Below, piece after piece: positions 14,803-26,800 of a stretch of 36,066 nucleotides of DNA. The stretch is taken from positions 1 through 36,066 of the forward strand of contig JBIIOJ010000006.1 of assembly GCA_044337015.1 (NCBI GenBank). Reading direction: 5' to 3'. A program made the position numbers and the translations under genes. This DNA comes from UBA4655 sp044337015. GTDB taxonomy: Bacteria > Planctomycetota > Planctomycetia > Pirellulales > UBA1268. Below the pieces are notes generated by a model. It had not been told where the DNA came from. It did not search any database and saw nothing but the letters and a program-made list of their open reading frames with translations. Numbering within the stretch: position 1 is the stretch's first letter; the number at the start of each line of letters is the position of its first letter.

Positions 14803-17800
14803 TCACTTCCGGCGGCGGAGTGCCCATGCCGCGATGGCGACGCCCAGGCCGGCCAGGGCCAGCGATGTCGGCTCGGGGATGATCACGAACTGCGTCACCT
14901 GGCCGTCGTAGATCGTGCCGTCAGCGTAGTTCGCCTGCGGCACCGTCACCACGCTCACGGCGATGTTCATCAGCGACGGATCGTAGTTGGCGAGCGAGTA
15001 ATAGTTCTTGCCGTTATAGCTCATCGACGTGCCGCTCCCGTCGCCGAGCACGTAGAACGCGTAGGTCGGCGAGCCGATCTCCGCGGCGAAGTCGAGCAAC
15101 TCGTTCGGGCTGTCGCTGTAGAACCCGCCGAGGAACACATCGCCGTTGGCCAGAGTCTCGACATCGAAGTAGATGTTCACAAGGTTGCCGGTCGTCAGGG
15201 GGCTCGTGAAGGGATCGGCGTTGGTGAGCCGCAGCACGTCGTTGATGCTCGCCGTGGCGGTGTTCCACGCCGGGCTCCCCGTGCCGGAGAACTCGAAGGC
15301 GAACGAAGTCGTGCCGGTCGGCGTCAGCTGCCCCGTCACCGTCAGAATGCCCGGGGAATTGCCCGGGGCGATGAGGCCGTCGCCGGTGAGGCCGCCCGCG
15401 AGCCGCCCCGAACCGCCGAGCACGCCGCCCGCCTGCACGGTCGTCAGCGGCGAATTGAGCAAACCTCTGACGACGAGCGTGCCGTCGGAGACGAGCGTGT
15501 TGCCCGTGTAGGCGGTGGTGCCGGCGATCGCGAGCGTGCCCGCGCCCATCTTCGCGAGCGTGCCGCCGGAGCCGCCGAAGGGGCTGGCCAGCGTGACGGT
15601 GCCCGTCGAGGCGACGTCGAGGTTGTAGGCCTGGCTCGCGGCTGAACTGAACCGGGACGAGTAATCGGTCGTGCCGGAGGCGGCGAACCGCAGCGTGCCG
15701 CCGCCGAAGCCGATGGTGCCGCTGTTCCCAAGCGCCGTCGCGCTCTCCAGCGAGAGGACGCCTTCGGTAAGGGTGGTGTTGCCGGCGAACGTGTTGGAGC
15801 CCGAGAGAACGACGGTTCCGGCGGTGGTCTTCACGAGGCCGGCCGCGCCGGCGAGGGCGGAGACGATCGCCCCGCTCCGGGCGTCGAGGGCGGAGCCCGT
15901 GTTCGTGAGCGTTCCGGAGGCGATCGTGCCGCCGGCGAGCGTGATCGGGCCGCTGCGGCTGACGCCGAGCCCGCCCAGGTCGAGCCGGCCACCGTTGACC
16001 GTCAGCGCCGCCGTGCCGCTGCCCATGGCGAAGGCGTGGCCGATGGCGAGCGTGCCGTCATTCACGGTCGTGGCGGCCGTGTACGCGTTGGAGGCGGAGA
16101 GGAGGAGCGCGCCAGCCCCGGACTTCGTGAGGCCGAAGCCGGTGCCGTCGATCCGGCCGCCGACGGTCAGCGTGGAGGAGGTGACCGTGACGGTCGGCGT
16201 CACGCCGAGCGTCACGGTGCCGGTGCCGAGGTTGAGCGAGTTAGAGCCGAGGAACGTGAAGCCGTTGTTCCAGGTCTGCGGGTTGTTGTTGGCGATCGTG
16301 CGGGCGGCCGTGACGTCGAGGGCGCCGCCGAGGATCGTGAGCCGGCTCGTAGCGCCGCCGAGGGCGGCGTTGTTGTCGAGTGAGAGCGTCCCGGCCGAGA
16401 GCGTCAGGCCGCCGGTGAAGATGTTGGTGCCGGAGAGCGTGAGCAGGCCGGCGCCGCCCTTCACCAGGCCGCCCGTGCCGCTGATCACGCCGCCCACCAT
16501 CGAGGCTTCGGCACTGGCGAACTCGAGCGTGCCGGCGTTCGTGATCGTGCTCGAAGTGCCGGTGCCGAAGAGGCGGCCTCCGGGGCCGATCACCAGGCGG
16601 CTGCCGGCCGTGATGTTCGTGCTCCCGGAGTAGTCGTTGGCCCCGGTGAGCGTGAGCGTGCCGCTCGAAAGCTGGATTCGGCCGGGGCCCGTGATCGGGT
16701 TGGCGTAGGCGCCGCCGTAGTTGTCGGTGCGGGCGAAGTCGAGCGTCCCGCTCAGGCCGAGCAAGATCGTGCCCGACGACCAGATGCCGCCGGTCGTGCC
16801 GGCGCTGCCGATCCTGAGCGTGCCCGCGGAGACGGAGGTGGACCCCGTATAGTCACTGCTTCCCGTGAGGGTGAGCGTGCCGGATCCGAGCTTCGCGAAA
16901 CCGCCCGTCGAGGCCGCGATCGGCCCGGTGAAGGCGAGGTTCGTGGCCCCGGTCGTGACGTCGATGGCGCTGTTGGTGGAATTGGTGAGCGTGAAGCCGC
17001 GGTTGGTCGTGCCCGTCGCGCCCGTGTACTGCAGCCGGCCGCCGCCGAGCACGAGGTTGGCCGGGTCGGCCGACGAGGTGCCGGTGGCCCCCGCCACGCC
17101 GCCGCTGGTGATCGAGCCGGTGACGAGCGTGCCCCGGTTGATCACAAGCGGGCCGCCGAACGTGTTCGTGCCCGAGAGCAGGAGCAGACCGTTGCCAGCC
17201 TTCGTCAGGCCGCCCGCACCGGTCACCAGGCCGGAGAGCGTCCCGCTCGAGACGATGTCGGCCACCGTGATCGTCCGCTGCGATGCCCCGAGGTCGACCG
17301 TGCCGGAGAGGATGATGTCGTTGGTGCCCAGCGAGCCGCCGAGCGAGAAGTCACCCGCCACCGTGACGGGGTTGGCGATCGTCCGCACGCCGGAGAGCGA
17401 TTGCAGGTTGCCGCCCGTGAAGGTCAGCGTGCCCGTGCCGAGGGCGGCGCTATTGTCCACGAAGAGCGTGCCGGCAGAGAGGTTCACGCCGGTGGTGAAC
17501 GTGTTGCTCGCGCTGAGCACGAGGCTGCCCACGCCCGCCTTCGTGATCCGCCCGCCGGCCGACGTGATCGTGCCCGAGATCAGGAGATCCAGCGGCGAGA
17601 GACCGGAGGTCGTGATCACGGGATTGGCGTCCGTGAAGACCAGCGAGGATCCCGAGATCGTGGGCGTGAACGCCGGGTTGTCGTTGGAGGCCGTGATCGC
17701 ACCGGACCCGGAGAGCGTGAGCCGGCCGGTGCCGACCGCAACGGTCGGCGTCGCACTGCCGCCGAGGTTGTCGAAGACGAGGCCGGCGAGCGTGTTGCTG

Positions 17801-20800
17801 CCGGTGAGCGTGAGCACGCCGCCGCCGAGGAGCGAGACCGTGCTCGTGGAGGCGATCTGCCCCTGCGTGCCCGACATCGTCACCGCCGCCCCGTTGCCCG
17901 CGATCACGAGGTTGCCCGGAACCTGCACGTTGCCGGTGCCTCCGAGCAGCAGCGTGCCGGCGTTGACGACCGTCGTGCCCGAGTAGGTGTTGTTGGCCGT
18001 CGCGGAGAGCCTCAGAATGCCGTCCCCGCTCTTCGTCAGGCCGATCGGATTCGCACCGTTGTTCCTGATGGGCACGGCGAGGTTGAGTGTGCTGGAAGTC
18101 ACGAACGTGAAGAGGTTGTCGGTGCCCGAGGTGATGCCGGAGCCGCCGGCGGTCGCGCCTTCGGTGAACTGGGACGATCCGGAGATCGACATGAGCCCGC
18201 CGCTCGCGAGCGTGAGCGTCGCCGGGGTCCCCGCCGTGCCGAGCGTGTTCGCGACACCGGCCGTCAGCCGGAAGGAGTTGATCGTGGTGGTCGGAATGCC
18301 CGTCCGGGCCGCCGAGTCGGTCAGGTTCGCCGTCGGCGCGTTGCCGGCGGTAAGGATGGTCGTGCCGGTCGTGAAGGGCGTGAAGCCGAGGTCGCCGAGG
18401 CCGCCCACCACGCCCGAGCCGTTGAGCGCGAGCGTCGCCCAGTTGGTACTCGAGATGACCGCCCAGCCGCCGAGGATGCCGCTCGTGTTCGAAGTGCCCG
18501 TGAGCGCGAGCCGGGGATTCGGGCCCGGCTGGCCGAGGCCCGTCGCGGCGTTACTGCCGACGATGTTGAGTACCGAGTTGGCCGTCCGCGACAGCGACGA
18601 GACCGTGACGTCGAGCGACGAACCGCTGGTCCCGCTCCCTGCCGGCTGTGTGAGCGTGATCGTCGACTGGCCGCCGGAAAGACCCAGGCTCGAGAGGGCG
18701 TAGACCGGCTGCGTGCTCTGGCGGCTCAGGACCGTGAGGCTCGCCCCAGCGAGCGTGAGCGGCGATGATCCGAGCCGCGACGTATTCGCCGAGAGACCCG
18801 TGTCGTCGAACAGGAGCGTGGCCTGGTTCACCGTCACGCCCGACGACGCCGAGAACGAGCCAGAGTCGCGGAGCGTGAGACCGCCGCCGCGGACGATCAC
18901 CCCGCCCGTCGTGTCCTGGCCCGAGACGAGCGTGAGCACGCCCGTGCCCGACTTCTGCAGCTCGACGGCACCCGTGAGCGAGCCGGCGAAGGTCGTGTTC
19001 CCGGAGGTCACGCTCACCAGCCGGCTGCCGGACGTGCCCGCGATCGAAGCTCCGGTGCCAGGCAGCGTGCCGACACTCTGGATCCGCTCGACCAACTGCG
19101 TCGTGCCATTCATGTCGAACGTGCCGCCGTTGGCGAAGAGGCTGGAGAGCGTCGGCGTCGCCGCCGTCCCCCGCACCAGGATCGTGTTGTCGCCCCCAGC
19201 CAGCCGCAGCGTGCCGCCGTTGATCGTCGTGCCGTTGGTCCCGGCCGTGTCGGTGTAGTACTGCCGGCGGCCGAGGACGAGCGTGCCGTCGCCGGCCTTC
19301 ACGATCCCGGCGGTCGAGTTCACGATCGAGCCGTCGAGCGAGAGCGTACCCGTGCCGATCGTGTGGAGCACCGTCGTGCTGCCGCCCGACGTGATCTTGC
19401 CGACGCCGAGCCCGGTGTTGCCGGCGAAGGCCAGGATGCCGCCGGAGGTCACGGTCAGCTGCGAGTCGAGCAGGCCCACCACGCCGCCGCCGGAGTTCAA
19501 CGTGAGGCTTTGGATCATCTGCACACCACTCGCCGACGACAACGGCGCCGACTGCGTCGTCGAGAGCCCGTAGTTGGCGGTGGTCACCGCCGCCGCGAGC
19601 GTGCCCTCGAGTTCCGATGGCGCGATCGCCCGCAGCCGGTTGTTACCCGTCTCGCGGACCGCGAAGCCCGTGCCGAGGCCCGTCGAGTTCGGATCGACGA
19701 TGATGTCGGGCCGGATGGGCATCGTCTTCGTACCCGCCGTGCCGGTGGTGATGCCAAAGGTCGTAAGCAGCGTGCCCACGTTCGATCCCGGCGCGGTTGC
19801 GTCGATGCCGCGGATGAGCATCGAGCCCTGCGAGTTCTGCGCGCCGATCGTGCCGGTGCTGAGAGTGATACCGGCCGTGTTCGCGGCATCGATCGTGATC
19901 AGGCTGCCGCCGCTGCCAGGCGAGAGCGTCGCCACGGTCTCGCTCACCATCGTGGTCGCATTGCCCACGAGCCCGAGAGACCCACCGCCAAGCGTGACGA
20001 CTCCGCGGGCGGCGACGGAGTTCAACAGCGTCTGTCCGCCGAGCCGGTTGTTCACTGCCGCCGACGAGTTGTCGAGGACGAGCGAACCTCCACGATTGAC
20101 CGTCACCGCGTTGAACGCGGACGCCCCGGCCCCCGAGAACGCAACCCCACCCTGCCAGATCGTGAAGGTGCCGGTGTCGACCGTGTTGGAGATGCCGGTG
20201 AGCGAGGTCGTGCCCGAGCCGATCTTCGTGAGGTTCAGCGGCATCCCCGTGACCGCCCCCAGAAGGGCATTGTTGAAGTTCGTGATCACGCCGGAGAACG
20301 TCGTGCTCGTGTTGTCGAAGCCGAACGTGAGCGTGCCGGCGGTGCTCGCGGCGCTGAAGGTCGTATCGTTGGTCACCGTGCCGCTGCCGGCGAGCGACCC
20401 CACCGTGAACGCCCCGCCACGCATGTCGAGCGTGGCCGCCGAGCCGAGCGAGAGGCCGCCCCCCAGGAAGCCCGTGTTGCCGAGCACCAGCGTGCCGGCG
20501 TTCTGCGCCACCGACGCCGTCGGGCCGCTCACGCCGCCGAGGAACACCACGCCATTGCCGGTCGACGTGAGCGAGCCGTTGCGGATCCCCGCGTTGATCG
20601 CCAGGCCGATCTGGCCGGGCACGGCCGCGATGGGATCGACCGCCACCGTGCGGTTGCCACCGCCCAGGTCGAGGTTGCCTGCGATCACCGGAATGAGCGC
20701 GGCCTGCGTCGGATTCGGCACGCTGATCGGACCGGTCAGCGTGAGAAGACCGGTCCCGTTGGTGCTGCTGGTCAGCACCGCCGGCGGCGCGAGGCCCGAG

Positions 20801-23800
20801 CCCTGCGTGTCGTTCATGAACGACAGGCCGGCGATCGTGTTGGAGAAGCCGTTCAGGTCGATCTGCGCGCCGCCCCGGATCGCGATCGAACCCGTCGGCG
20901 CCATCTGGTTGTTCGTCAGCCAGCGGACGACCGTGGCCGAAGAGAGCGAGTCGGCCGTCGCCGTGCTGCCGCCGGTGGCGTAGAGGTCGCCGGGGATCGC
21001 GTAGCCCGCCGGTGACGCGAGCTGCACGATCGAGTAGTTGACGTACGTGCCGGCCGTATGGGTGTTGTTGCCGGCGAGCGTGAACGTGGTGCCCGTCTGC
21101 CCGAGGACGAGGGCCACCGCCGCACCCGCCGGGTTGTCGATCACCGACGAGTTGAGCGTGAGGGTGCCGGTGGACACGTTATGGACGAAAAGCTCCCTCG
21201 TGCCGCTCGTGGCCCCGGAGCCGCCGGCCGTGATCCGGCCCGAGCCCGCCGTGCCACCGAGCGTCGAGGCCGCCTGGAAGAGGAGGCCGCCGCTCTCAAG
21301 GTTCAACAGGTCGCTCGGCGAGGCGAAGGAAAGCGACCCGCCACCAAAGACGAGGCTGTTGGCCAAGGTCGTGCCCGCAGCGAGCGTCGTGCCGCTGGCC
21401 AGCCGGACATTCGAGCCGCTCAACAGTTGGGAAACCGCGTTGCCAACGGTCGCCAGCGGCCGGATGCCGAAGACCGAGTCGTACGTCACGAACCCGCCCG
21501 TGCCGAAGCCCGGTGTGGCACCGTTCGTCACCGCCCAGCCGCCGATCATGCCATTCGTGACCGAGGGATTCGCCGTGATCAGGATACCGGCGTTGGTGCC
21601 GGAATACCCGAGCGTGCCGGACCCCGCGAACGTGAGCGTCGCACCGGTGCCACGGGTGCCAAGGCCCGCGATCGTCATTCGCGGGTTGCTCGAGCCCGTC
21701 GTGGTCACGTTCAAGAACGAGTTGCCACGCACCGGACTCACCGTGCCGGTCGTGATCGCGCTGGACGTCACCTCGCCGAGCGGTCCAACCAGATCGGCGC
21801 GGCTCGTCCATGAGAGCGAACCGCCCAATAGATCGATCGGCGCCGTCCCCAACCGGTTGGAGACCGGCGCGAAGCCCGTGTCGATCCAGGAGAGCGGCAC
21901 GCCCACGATGCTCACGCGGCTGGTGTTCTCAAGCGTGCCGAGATCCTGCAGCGTCACGCCCTGCCCCGCCAAGACCGTCGGGCCGGTGTAGGTGTTCGGG
22001 GCGGTCATGGTCAGGACGTTGAGGCCCGCCCTCGCGAAGCCCAGGTTGCCCGTGATGCTCCCGGCGAACGTCGAGGCGGCATTCGGGAAGACGGTCAGCG
22101 TCGCCGCCGTGGCCGACGAGTTGGTCACCACGCCGCCGCTGCCCGGCAGCGACGTGTTGCCGGCGTTGCTGAACAGCCCACGGAATGCCTGGTCGTTGCC
22201 GTTGAGGTCGAGCGCGCCGCCGGCGCTCACGTAGAGCGCCGAGACGGAACCCGGGGCCGGCGTGTTGATGGCGTTTGCCGCCGGTGCGACGGCCAGCCCC
22301 TGCATCAGCGTGTTGCGGCCACCGGCGAGCGTCACAGTGCCGGAGTTCAGGTAGAGCGCCCGGGGCAGGAACCCGCCGGCCGACAGCACGAGTTCCCCGT
22401 CGCCGAACTTGTTGATGACGTTGGCGGCGACGGCGGCGGGCGTGAAGCCCAGCGGCGAGGAGACGGTAAGCCGGCTCGCTCCGCCCGCGACGGCGAACAC
22501 GAGGTTCTGGGTGTTGGCCCCCGAGACGAAGCCCTGCCCGCCGCCGATCTCATTGTTCCCGCCGTAGGCCAGGATGCCGCCCGACTGCGGCAGTAGGACC
22601 GAGCGGCTGCCGAGCGTGAGCGAGCCCGAGCCTTGGAGCGTCAGGCTGTTGGGGCTCACGTTCTGCCCCGCCGTGCCAGAAAGCAAGGCCGACGACACGT
22701 ACCAGTTGTTGTTGTTCGTCCCCGTCGCGAGCGTCGTGAGCTGCTGGTACTCGTTCGACGCCAGCGGACGCGCGCCCGTGCCGCTCGTGTACACGAAGAA
22801 GCTCGTGCCGGAACCGACCGCCGACTGGTCCACGATCGCCCACGGGACGATCCCCCTGTTGAACGTGCCTTCGGTGCCCGTCTGGCCGATCGCCGCGGGA
22901 ACGGTCGTGAAGATCGCATTCGTGCGGCCGTTGGCGGGCAGACCCGCACCGAGGTTGTTGCCGCGGATGAGTAGCCCCGGGGAGTTGGTTCCGCTGAGGG
23001 TCCCGCCCGTGAGCACGAGGGCCGTGCTCGCCGAACCGGAGAGCGTGACGACGTTGAAACCGGCGTTGACCGAAAGTCCACCGCTGCTGAGCGCCTCGGT
23101 ACCGGATGTGGTCGCGTTGCCGACGATGGTCAGCCTGCCCGCGGAGAGCGTGACGGCGGCGCGGGCGTTGGTCGCGCTCAGGAGCGTCGGCCCGCCGAGC
23201 CTGTTGTTCATCGCCAGGACCGAGTTGTCGAGCGTGAGGATGCCCCCCGGGTTCACGGTGATCACGTTGAAGCCGAGCGCCCCGGAGTCCGTCAGCGTCA
23301 TCCCACCCCGCGAGAGCGTGAACGTGCCCATGTCGGCCAGTTGCGACGAACCCGTCAGCGTCGTGGTGCCGCTGCCGATCTTCGTCACGTTGAGCGTCTG
23401 CGCCGTGAGCGTGCCCGGCTGCGTGTTGACGAAGTTCGTGAATACGCCCGAGTACGTCCCGCTCGTGCTGTCGGCCCCAAACGTGAGCGTGGCCGCAGTG
23501 TTCGTGCCGATGGACGTCGTGTTGTTCGTCACCGTGCCCGAGCCGGTGAGCGAACCGACCGTGAACGCGCCGCCACGCATTTCGAGCATCGCCGGCGAGT
23601 TGAGCGCGAGCCTGCCACCAAGGACGCCCGTGTTGCCAAGCACGAGCGTGCCGGCGTTCTGCGTCACCGACGCCGTCGAACCGCTCACGCCGCCCAGGAA
23701 CACGACACCGCTACCGGTCGACGTGAGCGAGCCGTTGCGGATCCCCGCGTTGATCGCCAGGCCGATCTGCCCGGGCACGGCCGCGATGGGATCGACCGCC

Positions 23801-26800
23801 AGCGTGCGGTTGCCACCGCCCAGGTCGAGGTTGCCCGCGATCACCGGAATGAGCGCGGCCTGCGTCGGAGTCGGCACGCTGATCGGACCGTCCACCGTGA
23901 GCGTGCCCGTGCCCGTCAGCACCGCCTGCGGAACGTTGCCCGTGCCCGACGTGTCGTTCACGAACGTGAGGCCCGCGACCCGGTTCGAGAAGCCGTTCAG
24001 GTCGATCTGCGCGCCGCCCCGGATCGCGATCGCGCCGGTCGGCGCCATCTGGTTGTTCGCCAGCCAGCGGACGAGCGTGTTGTTCGAGGCCGAATCGACC
24101 GTCGCCTGGCTGCCGCCGGTGGCGTAGAGGTCGCCGGGAATCGCGTAGCCCGATGTCGAGGAGAGCAGCACCGTCGCGTAGTTGACGTAGCTGCCGCCGG
24201 TGTAGGTGTTGTTGCCGTTGAGCTGGAACGTGTTGCCCACCTGGCCGCCGAGGACGAGCGCCACTGCCGCACCCGCCGGGTTGTCGACCACCGACGAGTT
24301 GAGCGTGCCCGAAGCGAGGGCGTGGATGAAGAGCTCCCGAGTGCCGCTCGTGGCCCCGGAGCCGCCGGCGGTCAGCCGGCCGGAGCCCGCCGTGCCGCCG
24401 ATCGTCGAGGCCGCCTGGAACAGGATGCCGCCGCTCTCGAGGTTGACGAGGTCGCTCACTGAGCCGAACGAGTAGGTCCCGGTCGTGGTGTTCAACGTAA
24501 GGCTGTTGGCCACGGTCGTGCCGGCGTTGAACGTCGAGCTGGTGGTGAGCCGGACGTTCGAGCCGCTCGCCATCTGGGCGACCGTCGTCGCGTAACTCGC
24601 CACCGGCCGAATGCCGAAGACCGGGTCGTACGTCACGAAGCCGCCCGAGCCACCGGCCGGGTTGACCGCGTTCGTCACCGCCCAGCCACCGATCATGCCA
24701 TTCGTGACCGAGGGATTCGCCGTGATGAGGATCCCGGCGTTCGTGCCGGAATACCCGAGTGTGCCGCTGCCCGCGAACGTCAGCGTCGCACCGGTGCTGC
24801 GGCCGCCGAGGCCGGCGACCGTCAGCGTCGGCGAGCCGGTGCCGGCGGTGACGACGTTCAGATAGCTGTTGCCACGGACGGGCGTCACCGTGCCCGTCGA
24901 GATCCCGCTCGTCAGATTGGTGCGGCTCGACCACGAGAGTGAACCGCCCAACAGGTCGATCGGCGCTGTGGAAGGCAGACGGTTGGCGACCGCAGCGATC
25001 CCCGTGTCGCTCCAGATCAAGGGCACGCCGACGATCGACAGCCGGCTCGTGTTCTCGAGCGTGCCGAGATCCTGGAGCGTCACGCCCTGCCCAGCCACGA
25101 CCGTCGAGCCGGTGTAGGTGTTCGACGCGGTCAGCGTCAGCAGGCCGAGCCCCGCCCGGGCGAAGTTCAGGTTGCCCGTGATGTTTCCCGCAAACGTCGA
25201 GGCGGCGAAGGGCACGACGGTGAGCGTCGCCGCCGTCGTGGTCGACGAATTGGTCACTATGCCACCACTGCCCGGAAGGGCGGAGGATCCGGCATTGCCC
25301 ACGAGCCCGCCGAAGGCCTGGTTGTTGCCGTTCAAGTCGAGCACGCCGCCGGTGCTCACGTAGAGGATGCTTGCGGTCGGTGCAACGGTGTTGACGGCGG
25401 TTGCCGCCGGCGGGGTCGCCACCCGGTACGCCAGTGTGTTCTGCCCGCCGGCGAGCGTCAGCGTGCCGGAGTTGAGGTAGACGGGCAGCGGCAGAAACCC
25501 ACCGGCGGAGAGGACGAGTTCTCCCTCGCCTGACTTGCCGATACTGCTCGGAGTGAACGTCGACGAATAGCCCAGCGGCGATGAGAGCGTCAGCCGGCTC
25601 GTGCCGCCAGCGACCGTGACGAACAGGCTCGTCGTGCCGGAGCCGATGAACCCCTGTCCGCCGCCGATGTCGTTGTTCCTGCCGTAGGCCAGGATGCCGC
25701 CGGACTGCGGCAGCAGGAACGAGCGGCTGCCGAGCGAAATCGACCCCGAGCCCTGCAGCGTCAGGCTGTTGGGGCTCACGTTTTGCCCCGCCGTGCCCGA
25801 AAGCGACGACGACGACACGTACCAGTTGTTGCCGTTCGTCCCCGACCCGAGCGTCGTGAGCTGCTGGTACTCCGTCGACGCCAGAGGACGGACGCCCGTG
25901 CCGCTTGAGTACACGAGGAAGCTCGTGCCGGAACCGACCGCAGACTGGTCCACGATCGCCCACGGAACGATTCCCCTGTTGAGAACGTTGTTCGTGACGT
26001 TCGTGCTGCCGATCGCCGTGGGAGCGGTGTTGAAGACCGCGTTCGTACGGCCGTTCGCGGGCAGACCGCCGCCGAGGTTGTTGCCGCGGATGAGCAGGCC
26101 CGAGGCGTTGGCCGTACTGAGCGTGCCGCCCGAGAGCACGAGGGCCGAGCCCGCCGACCCGGAGAGCGTGACGACGTTGAAGCCCGCGTTGGCAAGGAGG
26201 CTGCCCGTGCCGAGCGACTCGGTACCCGACACGCTCGAATTCCCGAAGAGGTTGAAAGTCGCCGCGTTCAGCGTGATCGGGCGGATCGCCACCGTGCCGC
26301 TGCGGCTGGCCGCCGCCGCCGGGAAGCCGGCCGCGTTGTTGAAAACGAGCGAGGCGTTGGGGTTCACCGTGATCCCCGTCTGGTTCCAGAGCACGCCGGA
26401 GCCGGAGAGGACGAGAGAGCCGGCGTTGACCGTTGTCGCACCGGCGTACGCCGCCGAGCCCGTCACGAACAGCCGGTTGTTGCCAACCTTCGTCAGGCCG
26501 AACGCCGCATTCGAGATCGGGCCGGAGAGCGTGATATCCCCCGCACCCGCCGCCGGGGCCGTCGCCGCGGCCGTGCTCGGACGCGCGAAGCTCAAGCCCG
26601 CCCCGCCGATCGACGTCGCCGCGGTGAAGGCCATCGACCCCGACACCGTCGATGCCGACGTCGTGCTCGAGTTGATGATCCCGCCGAGCGTGTTGGCCGG
26701 GTAGACGCCCGTGAGGCCCGCCCCCGCCACCGACAAAGGAACGCCCGTCGAGAACCCGTTCAGGTCGAGCGTCGCACCCGACGCCACCGTCGTCGTGCCC

